Source of the DNA: Globisporangium splendens
Lineage: Eukaryota > Oomycota > Peronosporomycetes > Pythiales > Pythiaceae
DNA length: 64,000 nt
Reading direction: 5' to 3'
Assembly: GCA_006386115.1 (NCBI GenBank)
Contig: VFIW01000065.1
Location: 124,001 to 188,000 of the forward strand
The notes below the pieces were generated by a model, which was not told where the DNA came from, did no database searches, and worked only from the letters and a program-made list of their open reading frames with translations. Positions 43,489 through 54,800 of the stretch are shown here, one piece after another. The position numbers and the translations under genes are program-made. How positions within the stretch are numbered: position 1 is the first letter of the stretch; every line of letters starts with the position of its first letter.

Positions 43489-44298
43489 ATGGATGCGTTT
43501 AAGGAATGCGAAGAGTACAAGGAGCGCGTGAAGGCGTGCTACGGCGACTGGTTCCACAAGCTCTGGGGCGGCTCGTTTGACCGCGCCAACTGCGACCAAG
43601 AGACCCACGACTACCGACAATGCGTGCAGGTATCTTTGCATTCTACGCATATGTAGCTTCGTGGCAATGCGCAAACGTTAACGGTTGCTTTGTGTGGATA
43701 TGGCATGTTGTGGCAGGATGCCATGAAGCGTCAGCAGCTGGAGGCGGAAGGCAGAGCGCGCTCGCGTGTGAATGACGAGCACGACTGGATGGACCGCACA
43801 AAGCAGAAGACCCAGGAGGCTGCGGACCGCACGCGCGAAACTACGGGAGACTGGGCCGAACGAGCGCGCCGCACGAAGAATGACACCAAGGACGACTTGC
43901 ATCAGACGAAGGACGAGTGGAGGGACAAGGCGTGGCGCACGAAGGAGAACATCAAGGAGAACGCGAGCCGCACCAAGGACGAGTGGATGGACTCGGCGTG
44001 GCACACGAAAGAGGACGCCAAGAACCGGGCGAACCGCACCAAGGACGAGTGGAAGGACTCGGCGCATCAGACCAAGGAAGACACGCGCCGCAAAAGCCGT
44101 GACCTGACGGAGCGCGTGAAGGACACGGCAAACGATTTCATGTCGAACGTGCGTGAGACGGCCGAGGAGATCAAGGACAAGGTCAAGGAGAATTTGCCGC
44201 GCGAGTTCAAGGGTGATTTGTCCAAGAAATCGCCCGACGAGATCAAGGACAGCCTGAAGGACCGCGCTTCTAAGAAGGATACCGATCGATACCGCTAG
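43489..44298 (+). CDS. TRIAP1/Mdm35-type twin-CX9C protein fused to an LEA-like repeat helix
   Basis: Exons 43489-43629 and 43717-44298 encode 240 residues. Residues 1-52 hold two CX9C motifs (C7...C17 and C33...C43: ECEEYKERVKAC and NCDQETHDYRQC) with the DWF/W spacing of TRIAP1/Mdm35, the intermembrane-space partner of PRELI/Ups lipid-transfer proteins. The second exon is a highly charged helix of near 11- to 22-residue repeats (RTKDEW-x-D-x-A, TKE, RTK units at about 85-165), resembling group-3 LEA or apolipoprotein-like amphipathic helices. Canonical TRIAP1 ends after about 75 residues, so the ~180-residue extension is unusual. The intron falls exactly at the domain junction. The fold call for the first part is strong; the function of the tail is open. 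Confidence 0.8.
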
Positions 44299-44795
44299 GT
44301 TCGTGGCGTCTAAAGGATGATGTGCCTGCTAGAGATCTACGTCGATGGGAAGATACAAAGAGAGAAGTGTCTTCGTTCGGCTAAGATCCTCAGTGGCCAG
44401 CTCATCCGCTTGTTTGTGATGATTGCATGTTTCTTACATTGAAAACCCAACCAAGAGAGAGAAAAAATGCCAGCTCATTGAACCGTAACCAGAAAAATAC
44501 AGCTTCATTTTCGTATCCCAGATGCATGTTTGCGCTTGCAGTCTGCTTCGTTTCAAGATGGAAGTTGAGGAAGCTTGGAACTGCAGAAATGATGGTTGCT
44601 GCCAACACGCACAACAAAGTGGAGTTTTTACACATTTCATTTCCGATCAAAGTCGCTGCAAAATGATCCTCACACATTTCTGCTCGCGGCTTCCATCGTT
44701 GACGACCACGCAATTGCTTTATTGACGTTGTCTATGATATACTTTTTTCTCGCGCTTTTGACTGTTTCTTGTGATATTTGTGTGTATGGACCTCT
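44299..44795. other. intergenic region between convergent genes
   Basis: About 0.5 kb between two stops, holding both 3' flanks. No supported feature. Confidence 0.45.
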
Positions 44796-46271
44796 TTACA
44801 ACTTGGCCAAGGCTGCGTCGATGTCCGCATCACTGGACACCACGAAGCTCTGGGTCGCCGACTTGGTTAGAAGGGTCTCGAACTTCTCAGCGTCGGCGTT
44901 CGCATCCACCTTCTTGAGCAAAGCGCCGGCTTCCGCTGGGCTAATCGACTTCACGCCCTTGCCCGACTTGTCGACGAAAATGGCAGCAGCAGGGTGGTTC
45001 ACCAAGTTGTTGCATGGGACGTTGACAGCCGCACCGTTTTCAATGGCCACGACCTGCTTCTTCGACACCTTGGCGCCGTCCACGATCGCACCACCGAAGA
45101 ACGAGGTCAACCCAACCGAGTTCCAAATATTAAGGTGGGCCGAGTAGAGAAGACCAGAGTTGACAGCCTGGGTGCGAGCAGATTCTAGAGGAAACAAATA
45201 CCAGTTAGCCTGTGTCCCATCCAAAGAGATCGCAAGAAAAAGTACATACCAGTGGAGTTGAAGACCAACGCCGACTTGTTGTCCTTGACCAAGACGTCAC
45301 CTGGCAGCACGACGGATTCCGATTCCGTGTGTTCAAGGAGCTTCTTCTTGGCGAGACCAATCGCATCCTTCACCGACGCGAGATCAGCCGCACCAGTGAC
45401 GACGACCTTGGCGAACAAGCTTCCTTCATCGTCCTTGTCCACGAACAGCAACGCCTTTGGTTCCTGTCCCTTGAATTCACCGGCAGTGGCGACGTACACG
45501 ACAATTGGACGAGCGGCATGCGGGTCCTTCACTGGAACGCGCACCAAGAGGCTCTGAGCGAAGAGCGCGACCAAAGGCGAGTCCGAGATCACACGAACGC
45601 GCGTGCGGTCGTCCTTGTACGAGCCGACAGCGCCATCCTGGGTGAAGATGCTGTCCTGGACCGACAAGTGGTCCGTGACCTTCTCGTACACGCTCTCGTA
45701 TTCGCCGAACGCGACATCGACATCCACTTCCTGCACCGCGAACGCCTTGCCAGCTATTCGTTAATCACATAACACGCGCATCCCATTAGCTTCAGCCGCT
45801 CTTCAACCACACCAGCGTCAGTCCATTTACCTGGCTTCTCGTCCTTGGCCAACTCCTGGAGCTTTGGGAAGCTGAGGTTACGGTACGCGTCGCCGTGTGG
45901 AGTCACGTCGTCATTGGCCAACGACCAGTTGAACTCGATGTTCAAGCCCTCGTGTTCTTGTGGAAATTCCTACATATCCACACACATATTATACATTCAC
46001 CCACATTAGCATAACCAATTAAGATAACCATTGATGACGAAATACCACACGCTCTAATAAACAAGAGGAAACGGTGTGAAAGAGGGAGGTCTGCGAGTTT
46101 CTTTCTCCAACGCTCCTCCCCTCGTCGCACCACAAAAGCGGAACGAAAACGTACCACGACGAACTTGTCGGCAGCATGCTGCGCGATGCTGAAGGAGCGC
46201 GCGGCCGCGGCGCCAGCACGGCGAGCGGCGGCGGCGCGCACCGCGCGTTGCAAACCCTGTCGGAGCGCCAT
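44796..46271 (-). CDS. mitochondrial protein resembling the N-terminal domain of ATP-dependent PEP carboxykinase
   Basis: Exons 46271-46155, 45969-45831, 45753-45250 and 45184-44796 give 382 residues. The N-terminus is an Arg/Ala-rich mitochondrial presequence (ALRQGLQRAVRAAAARRAG). The region RNLSFPKLQELAKDE, then SVYEKVTDHL, DSIFTQDGAVG and TRVRVISDSPLVALFAQSLL follows the order of the PEPCK N-terminal domain (Y-NLS-x-x-L, DGFAG, VRVI...HALF). The TGRSPKDK arginine segment and the kinase P-loop (G-x-S-G-T-G-K-T) of real PEPCK are missing. The C-terminal half (NIWNSVGLTSFFGGAIVDGA and on) is not PEPCK-like in any way I recognise. So it is probably a non-catalytic or repurposed relative. The targeting is well supported, the homology moderately, the function unknown. 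Confidence 0.55.
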
Positions 46272-46636
46272 GATCTTCCCCTTTGTTCCTTCCCTACGGA
46301 GCCCTTTGAAAGTGGACGAGGGGTGTGTTCCGGGGGTATTTCCGAAGGGAGAATGACCGGCCGCGAAACGAGCTACCATTTCAGCCAATGAAAACTGATT
46401 ATGCACATTTCAGCGAATCATGATACCAACAATAGGCAAAATTGCACAATGTGATGGCGGCAGGGTCCACTATTAGGAGAAGATGCGGTGCTTGCAGTTG
46501 TGGGAAAAATGGCGCGCTCCAGCAATGAGGAACCGAGCGACGTGAGCCTCGCAGCATGCGGCATCGCGCCGTCGGTGCTCGGTATGGGAGTCTACGTGTT
46601 TTATACTATACATGGCTGATGCGTTGTGCATAGTGC
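46272..46636. other. intergenic region between divergent genes
   Basis: 365 nt shared 5' flank of the PEPCK-N-like gene and RAD51C. It should contain both promoters. No other feature. Confidence 0.5.
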
Positions 46637-48583
46637 ATGGCGGGTGCCATTTATTTAGTGCGGATAACGAGCGTAAGGCGGCTTTCTCGTTCCTTGGGAA
46701 TGGCTACAGCGGCATTGTTCAAAGCGGGCGTTCGATACAAGGCTGACGTTCAAGGGATGACAGCACGGGAGCTCGCGAACGGTAAGAGTACACGCGTTAT
46801 ACAATGCGATGGTGCTATAGGCAGGATGTCCATTGTGGGTGATGGATGAATGTAGAGGCAAATATCAGTGCGAAAGACGCGATGAGCTTGTTGGAAAGTG
46901 TCAACTGCACGCAAGCAAGCACGGATGAAGCATCGGCATCGAGCTCGAAGGCGACAGTTAGCGCAGTGGGCGTGACGGCGCTGGATGTGTTGCTGGTATG
47001 GAAAGTGCTTTTATTCATTTGCAATAGGAACGGATGGGCTGAGTTCGCTGACTGATGTGCCTGTGGATGCCATGCCGCCGTTTCTCTTGTATAGGAAAGT
47101 GCAAAGAGGAAGCCTATTCCGACACGGATCCAAGAGCTTGATGCGGTTCTCGGGGGCGGTTTTCCACGCGGCGAACTGACAGAGATCTGTAAATGTTTGC
47201 ATAGTTGTACTTGTCCTTGACGTTGATTTGCTGAGTGGCACTCACTGAGTGCTAATCAGATAATGGTTCACACACACGGTGCTGTGACTCTTCTGGTATT
47301 TGTAGGCGGTGGTCCAGGAAGCGGTAAAACACAATTGGGGTGCGCAAATATTACCATGCTCTTTGGGGGTCATCAATTATAACACGAGTTTTGTTTCTGC
47401 GCCATTCGAACGCAGCATCCACATGTCTTTGGCTGCTCAGTACGCTTTCGACATGGGCGACGAGCGATCCACTGCCATTTTTATTGGTAAGAGAGCGAAG
47501 AGCACTCGTTTAAAGAACGAGCACGTGAGTAATGCTGAATGATGCTCATGCTTGATTCTTGATAGATAGCGAAGGAAGTTTTGTCGTGGAACGAGTCGCG
47601 GCAATGGCGGCGCATTTTTGTCAGGATTTCCCGCTGGCTGGTAGCCGAAAGCTGGTAAGAGAAGTGGTGTTTAGTTTGCCTGCTTAAACCATTTCGAACT
47701 GATGTGTTCATGTTCAATGGTAGGATCGTGATGCTTTGCTTCAAGGCATCACTTACTTTCGTGTGCACGATTTCTTGGAGCAAATGGAGGTCATTCACTC
47801 CCTCCCTGCGTTTCTTCAATCTCAATCAGAGGTATGGCTGAAAGGCGCATATGGTGTTGACCCACTCAGCACTGAGCTCTTGCTGACTTTGATGTCCAAA
47901 TCTCGTGTTGGATGGACAGTGCAAGCTTCTAGTCCTCGATACAGTCGCATTCCATTTCCGGCATGGCTTTGAAGACTTTTCCCAACGCACTCGAGCATTA
48001 GATTCCTTGGCGAGCTTTCTTCATAAAATCGCTGAGGAGTTCAATATTGCGGTAAGTCACCTACGATACTTTCGAAAATTGCTTCTACAGCAGTGACGTG
48101 TATCAGACTAAAAGTTTACCCGGTTCAGGTTATTCTGGCAAATCACCTCACCACGAAGTCTTCCTTTCATCAAAGTGCAGTGGAGTCGCCAGCGCTAGGT
48201 TTGTTTTGCAAGTCAAGTACCATCCGCTTGTGCCAAAAGCCCTGGTTTATTCGTTACGGATATTTTGTAGGTGAAAGTTGGTCGCACTCGATCACAAATC
48301 GGATAAATCTCGCGTGGGAGGTGAGTGAGAAACAATGGCATTGCAATGGAAACCCTGCATGCAGTTTTTGAAGTTCTGTGTGCTTTGCAACAAGTCAAAT
48401 TGCAGGGTCGCGCGGATTATCAAGTCGGCCACTCAAGCGCACAAGACTGCGCAGCTCGAAAGTACGCCGCAAGTCTTAATGTGTATGATATGTGGCGAGT
48501 TTCATACTGACCCTGTTTGTGCGTGTTCTTGGGCTTGGATCACAGTCACAGAGAAAGGAGTCCGAGACGTCCTTAACTTTTAG
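46637..48583 (+). CDS. RAD51C: RAD51 paralog, RAD51C-like recombinase
   Basis: About twelve short exons: 46637-46781, 46856-46995, 47095-47188, 47306-47339, 47416-47486, 47566-47654, 47724-47831, 47920-48051, 48129-48198, 48271-48320, one starting near 48370-48404 (acceptor uncertain), and the last ending with TAG at 48583. The spliced protein shows the RAD51C core in order: a helical N-domain (LFKAGVRYKADVQGM), LDAVLGGGFPRGELTEI, Walker A CGGPGSGKTQLG (split over an intron), IDSEGSFVVERV, Walker B LLVLDTVAFHFRH, VILANHLTTK, GESWSHSITNRINLAWE and ITEKGVRDVL. RAD51C works in homologous recombination with other RAD51 paralogs, supporting RAD51 filaments and Holliday-junction processing in the nucleus. 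It is the most intron-rich gene of the window and has no lesion. Confidence 0.88.
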
Positions 48584-49076
48584 GTTACCCTAGAGAGTGA
48601 GCAGCAACAGCGACGACAATCGCCAATGATTTGCCAACAAATCACAAGTTGTGTGTTCACTGTATTTTCTCTCACAGTCAGGGAAAGCGGCGGTGGAGTG
48701 TCATGTGGAAACCTAAAGTGTTCGCCCGGCCAACCTCTTCTGGATCCTGCACGCATGACACTTCGTCGAGAGAGCTGTAGATGGCGCACTCCGACTGTTC
48801 GCGTCAATGTGTGAGCAGTTGCCCCTAGCTTTTCGTCCAACGATTCTCCAGTGTCAATCGCACTTGGACACGATTTGCATGGAAACGAACAAAGTCGATG
48901 TACCATGCAAAAACTCAATAAAAATGAAAATGTGTATTTGCTTCCGGTTTTCACATGGCAAATGCAAGGCGAGAAAGGTTTCCTGACTCCTGAAGATCCA
49001 ACTTCCGCTGCAACATGCCAAGAAAGACGAGCGTGAGAGTGCAGATACCTGAGAAGCAGCTGTCGCTCAATCCGCC
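48584..49076. other. intergenic region between convergent genes
   Basis: About 0.5 kb of 3' flanks. No supported feature. Confidence 0.45.
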
Positions 49077-50186
49077 CTAGCGATCGCTGTGGTGATTCGC
49101 CCAGACAAGAGCTTCTTGTTTTTGGCACGCGAGTCCCATGTGACCAGAGTAGCACTTGCAGGTTCCAGTGGAGTAGTCGCAAAGACCTCGACCCGAGCAC
49201 TCCGCCAGCTCAGTCAATGCCAGAGTCGTCAGCGAGGCAGTTGGGGAAACTTCGTACACAGTGCACGTGGAAGCAGCTGCTCCAACCGTGAGAGGTTGCT
49301 GGTCAGCTGCACTATGCATGTTCACGTTACACCCCATCAAATGCTGGCATCCGGTCGAACCAGGCTCCGATCGGAATTTCACAAGACAGGTCGGAGCGGT
49401 CCCTGATGCGGCCACTGCTGCCCCTGTGGTTCCAGTATCAGATGTACGGCGAGGCGAATCACGCGTGAATGGGAGGATACTGGCCGATGAGGCGACTGTG
49501 ACGGTGTTCAGTACATTATTTGGCAGTTTACGCAGTGCATCTTGAATATTGGTACACATCGTAGCAGCCGTCGCAGAAAACGTAATCGCTCCGGTCGTGA
49601 ACGCGTTGCCGTGCGGATCGAAATACGTCAAGTAACCTTCCACCGGCGCTCCAGTCACTTGAACCGCTTGCACCATATCGACCTGATTCGGGGTCAGCGG
49701 GTCATCTCCCTTGGGACAGGTACGTCTCGCGCAGTTGTGGCCTTCGTATCCTGGATCGCACTTGCAGCCCATGATCTTCTCCTGGTCCCAGAGGGTGTAC
49801 TTCCGTCCAATGAGACCGCCAATGCGCTTGTCGAACGGGTTGGCCGCGAGCTCTTCGATGAGTTCGCAGGTGCCGTGGCCGCTGCAATCGTCGGGACAGA
49901 TCATACGACGGCATCCGCTCCCAGTGAAGCCAGGGTCGCAGTCACAGATGCCCTTTTCGCGATCGCAGACGCCACGGCTGGCGCATTCCTGGTAGTAGTG
50001 CGCATCATCGTCGCCTTCAGCCGTATCTTGCCAGGCGCACGTGAACCGACACATCCGCAACGAGCAGTCGCCGCCGACCCAGTTCTGCATGCAATCGCAC
50101 ACATCGTTGATGCCGCAGCGTCCATGATTCGAGCACTTGTTGGGGCATGCACCGAAGACCGGCGCGACCAACAGCGCCATGGCCAT
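49077..50186 (-). CDS. mastigoneme-like secreted protein with EGF/tenascin-type repeats
   Basis: An open exon of 369 residues from the first in-frame ATG. The stramenopile mastigoneme pattern is clear: CPNKCSNHGRCG, NWVGGDCSLRMC, AHYYQECASRGVCDREKGIC, GFTGSGCRRMICPDDCSGHG, GYEGHNCARRTCPKGDDPLT, and at the end ECSGRGLCDYSTGTCKCYSG. In this family the cysteine modules build the tubular hairs (mastigonemes) of the anterior flagellum. From this ATG only about 13 hydrophobic residues remain before the first cysteine module. Eight codons upstream an ACG (50210-50208) stands where an ATG would give a good signal peptide (RKWCLWAMAMALLVAPVFGA). Another hydrophobic start lies at 50334 in a different frame (RTRRLVLTIGFIGAVLSCP) and could be a signal exon. 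The gene body is intact; the start is uncertain. Confidence 0.78.
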   Translation of the reverse strand: MAMALLVAPVFGACPNKCSNHGRCGINDVCDCMQNWVGGDCSLRMCRFTCAWQDTAEGDDDAHYYQECASRGVCDREKGICDCDPGFTGSGCRRMICPDDCSGHGTCELIEELAANPFDKRIGGLIGRKYTLWDQEKIMGCKCDPGYEGHNCARRTCPKGDDPLTPNQVDMVQAVQVTGAPVEGYLTYFDPHGNAFTTGAITFSATAATMCTNIQDALRKLPNNVLNTVTVASSASILPFTRDSPRRTSDTGTTGAAVAASGTAPTCLVKFRSEPGSTGCQHLMGCNVNMHSAADQQPLTVGAAASTCTVYEVSPTASLTTLALTELAECSGRGLCDYSTGTCKCYSGHMGLACQKQEALVWANHHSDR

Positions 50187-50747
50187 CGCCCAGAGACACC
50201 ACTTGCGCGTGATTGCTTGTCGCGGTTGTTGTTTGAAGATCAGTCGTGGATGTACCTTGACGTCGAGGACCTGTGGGGCATGACAATACTGCACCGATGA
50301 ATCCGATTGTGAGCACGAGTCGACGGGTGCGCATGGCGGTCGCTGCCCCCACACATGAGGCTTCCTGAACAGTCACAGCGGCCTTTCCGTTGCCTAAAGC
50401 CATTGGAAGCGCATTTCCAATTCATAACGGACGAGGAAACGGAGACTCACACCAGAAACTCCCCAAGGCGGTGCATTTGGTTGAGCAACAGCGCCACGAG
50501 CGGTCGTGAGTTTCATGCGAGCGCAAAGGTCACGCATGTGACGGTTCATGACGAAGGAAGAGACTGATGATAACGCCTTGGAAGTCGCGCGCCTAAAAGC
50601 TCACGGCATGCCAAATAGGGCCAACGCATGCAACACATCAAGGAAACACGAATGCTTACATGGCAAACGCAGTGAACGTGGCTGTAGGACGAAACAAAAC
50701 AAATCGATTGCGGGGGTTATGAAGAAAGGTGTACTTAAAGAGCGCTC
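50187..50747. other. intergenic region
   Basis: 5' flank of the mastigoneme-like gene (may include a signal exon near 50334) and 3' flank of the DUF423 gene. Nothing else supported. Confidence 0.4.
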
Positions 50748-51403
50748 CTAAAGCATCAGGGCGAGCCAGCCAGCCACGAGTGCGACACCTCCGATGGGCT
50801 GAGAACGAAGCATGTACGCACACAAAGCATACGCACTGTCAGCGGGGCATCTCCACCACTATTCAGGGTAAACCTTGCATTTAGAGATCATACCGTGACA
50901 GCACCGAGTTTGCGGTTGTCGGTGAGCACCATCGTGTACAGCGAGCCGGAAAACAGGAGCGTGCCCGTCGCGAGCAGACCGCCTGCGAGCGCTGGACGCT
51001 TGGCGAACGGCGCCGCCAAGAGCACCACCGAGTGCAGAAGCTGTCATGGCACACGTAAGGAAACGCGCTCAGTGAGATTCGTACCATCAACTTCGTAGGA
51101 GTCACTGTGGACACATGACCACACACAAGACGTACCTGGTAATGCGCAGCCGTTTCCCAGTTCTTGAGCATTTTCTCGTCCTTCACGTGCGCTTGCAGCA
51201 CATGCGCTCCAAACGCACCTACGTCCCGCATCAAATATGCCATAAGAGCAAGTCAGTTGATCAATCGTGGCTGTGTGACGTGCGTACATCCAAAAATGCA
51301 TGAGAGCCTTACCGAGCATCACGGCGCTGGCGCCCGAGATCGCGCCGACCTTCCACCAGAGCGACGACGACGGCGTGATCACGGCGCTCTTGATCGCGTT
51401 CAT
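50748..51403 (-). CDS. DUF423/TMEM256-family small membrane protein
   Basis: Exons 51403-51313, 51218-51136, 51040-50894 and 50798-50748 join in phase to 123 residues. The family pattern is clear: WWKVGAISGASAVMLGAFGA, HVKDEKMLKNWETAAHYQ (the conserved amphipathic loop), LLHSVVLLAAPFAKRP, GTLLFSGSLYTMVLT and PIGGVALVAGWLALM, i.e. about four membrane helices with small glycine-rich contacts. DUF423 proteins occur from bacteria to mitochondria and their role is not established. Introns fall between helices. No lesion. Confidence 0.9.
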
Positions 51404-51876
51404 GCTGCCAGTGATGCGTGGATCTTAACGAACGGAGAAGAGGTCTTCACGGTGTTAATGCTAATGTGCGGACAAGTTTGTCGCTTGTCTTTTCTTCCTT
51501 CAATCTGGACCGATGATGTTCAGGTGAGTCGAAGGCACGCGCTTTTCAACCAATAAAAACTGGCACACGATCATTTTAGCCACTGATCTGCTTCTGTTTT
51601 CCACAGCTCTTCGCATAATCCTCGGTGTGGGGATTATGACCCGCTCAAGATGGCCACATGTGTGCGCAAGAAGTGGTCCATTGCGTGACCGTTTGTGCGT
51701 GCATAATGAGCTCATGGCAGTCTGCTGCATGAACGCGGCAGCCACTGTTAAGCTTGCAACAGCGACGCTTCGCAAGCCATCTGCGCTGTGATTATCGCCG
51801 TCCACACCGTCGTTCCGCGCTACTTCAACGCGCGGGAGTCGCCTACTGCGCAAATGCATTGCGCCGCTCCTTCTGC
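51404..51876. other. intergenic region between divergent genes
   Basis: About 0.47 kb shared 5' flank. An inverted-looking CCTCGGTGTGGGGATTATG segment lies near 51620-51638. No gene supported. Confidence 0.4.
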
Positions 51877-54800
51877 ATGGCAGTAACGCGCAGTAAGAAG
51901 GGCGAGACGCTGAGCACCCGACTGCGCGCGCAAGTAAAGCAGTCGGCGTCAGCTGTTGCGACGACGCAGTGGAACGACGAAGACCTTCCGGATGATGCGA
52001 CCGCGCCAGTGGTGGCAACCACATCCTCTTCACGGCATCATGCAAACGTAAGCACATCTGTACATGTTTGCTTGCATGGTTTTCTTCAGTGTTAAAGCGC
52101 TAAGGCGTTACGCTGTATGCCCACTGTGTAGGACACGACGTATCCGTGCCCTCGTCATATCAAGGTAAGTGCTTGGCACCGAATCGATCTCATGCCTGTG
52201 ATCTCCTTCTTTACTCTTCTAACCTGGCGTAATGCGAAATACGAATCCTCATACTTTAGCCGCTGCTCTATTTCTACAAGTATCTGCAGCCGATCGCCGA
52301 CACTGGCCGTAAACTACGCCTAAACGTGCCGATCACAGTCGTCGTTGAGCGCAATGACGGCCAAGAGGACGTGCTCTGGCTTCGTACCGACACAACAACC
52401 GGACTCGTGGTCAGAGAGGAGCGAAGCTCTGTGCCATGGCGCAAGAAGCTGCGCAGCGACCTTGTGAGCAGCAGTTCCGCAGCTCTAGCGCCAGAGCCTT
52501 CGGTGTCTTCATCCTCAGCGAGTACTGGCGACGAGGTCATCGCTGTGCGCAACGTCGCGCACTGGAAAAACGGCAGCAACAACAAATCCACAGTGCTCAC
52601 GGTGAAAACCTTCGACACGATCATGAACGCGCCGTCGGAGTTGGCGTTCAGCATCCAGCAGTTCGTGCGCTGCCGAGGCTCGCATGCGAGCATTTACCGC
52701 GTGTTCTGGTCGACCAAGGAGAGCAAATGCTTTGCCGTCAACATCGTCAACGAGTGAGTGCTCGTACTTTATTTTTCAAAATGGTTTTCAGCTTTGGTAG
52801 GAGAGAGTTGACGTTCGACTATGCCGATTTGTGCAGCGCCTACAAGACCAGTGATGCTGCCGAAATGGTGCCAGAAAGTGTGATCTGTGACAACAACCAA
52901 AAGTAGCATGTAATCTCTTTGTTGCTGCATCGCCGACTAAGTTTCCTGCTTTCGCTGGTTTTACAGGTCCACAGCTATTGCTCCAACCATCCGGTGGGTT
53001 GTCAAAACGCAACCTGCTTGGACAACAGGAGCGCTCTGTGTTTGACGTCACGATGCACAAGCTGGAGGCACTCTCACAGTTCTACTGTGTCTCATCAACA
53101 AGCGACGCGAAGAAATGCCATCGCATGCCCAAGATCCGCGGCAACCCGATTATGGAGGGCGTGAGCGCAGTGAAGCACATCGTAGAGCACGTCCAGGCAC
53201 AGCTCCCCGGGATCCGGTTCGACGCGCTGGCAGCGGATTTCATCAAGAACAGTGACGGCACGTGGTAGTTCATCCGCGTGGTCGACTTCGACGCTCATTA
53301 CCGTGTCGAAGTGCCACAGGAAGTGCTCTATTTGCCGGAATCGGTCACGCAGATCCACGAACTCATGCGCTCCAAGTACTTTCGATGCTCGACCCATTCC
53401 CACACACCCGTGCCACCTGGTCTTGGCAATGGCGAGACGCTGAATGAGACGATCCAAGAGTGCTTTCTGTGCGGCTTTCTGTGCGAATTCTCGAAGGTAT
53501 TCATCGACGAACTATATGCGCTTTTGAAAGAAGGGCAGACGCACGACGACTCTCACGGCGGCGTGCTCACGGAGCTTACAACGTACTGCATGACGCGCAA
53601 GATGGCCGTCGACACGATCTACTTGCTTCGGCAGCGAGGCGTGTTGATGCCAACGTGGGAAAGCGCCGTCGTGAGCCTCCGCAAAACCCCGCTCGAGACC
53701 GCGTCCGAGTTCACGGTGTGCTTTCTTTGCTACCGCATCTTCAAGCAGCAGCAAAAGCTACACGACATTGCGCTCGAGCTCCATGGCGTATTCAATGCGG
53801 TCAGCGGCATCGATGCCACGAGCCAGGGTGACAACAGCAGCAAGGGCATCACGAGCATGACAGAAGGGAGAGCGTCGTCGGATATTTTCGACCTCACGTT
53901 CGCAAACACCGAGACGCCTTTACCACCTTCGTTCCAACGGGTCTCGACACGAACGCTGCTGGACCATATCCAAGCTTTCCAGAGTGAGAGCTGCTCGATC
54001 CTGAACAGCAGACCTTTGGACGAACGGCACACGCTGCATACGTTTTCCGCGGTGCAGGGAGCTGATGTGGATCCGACGTGCACGCAAATGCGGCTCGTGT
54101 TTTTCTTTCACGAGCTCCAGGACGGTGGCCCCAACTTGGTGCCAACCGAGTTCTACCTCGAGTACCAACTGGGTCAAGTGTTCAATCGGCTGTACCTGGA
54201 AGGCAGCAAGTGCCACACACCGAACCGGTGGCAGCTCTGCGAGACCCAGATCCACTACTTTTGCGCCACGTTCGACGCGTTTGCCGACTTTTTCCTCGAG
54301 AAGCGGCTGCTGATCAAGATGAAGACCGTGGACGGCGACGCGTTCCATGGCTGCACCGTGCTCTCGTTCCGTCCGCTGATCAACGCCGCCAAGCGGTTTG
54401 GCATCTCGCTGCTACCGGAAAGCCGCACAGACTACCTCGTGGAGATCCGCACCGACGCTTACGGTCTCTTGACACTGAAGCTCACTCTTGGCTTGCTCGT
54501 CGATAGTGTGCCGTTTGGCCACGTGCGCGAGATCCTCTCAAGCAAAGCGTTCCTCCGAGAAGAGCCCATGGGCGTGTACTAGCCGCCGCCAGCGCTCTGT
54601 TTCGCGGGATTGGCGGTGCCGAGGGATTGGGTTGGCGCACTCATGCCGTCCGAGTATATCTCAGTGATCCCGATGAGATCCCACATGGCTGGCCATAAAA
54701 GAGGAAGGCATCCACTGCCTTTGGATCATGTTGTTGTCGGTGGTGGGGGCGTCCACCATGACGCTGCTGCAGCCAACTACAATGATCCTTACCATGGTAC

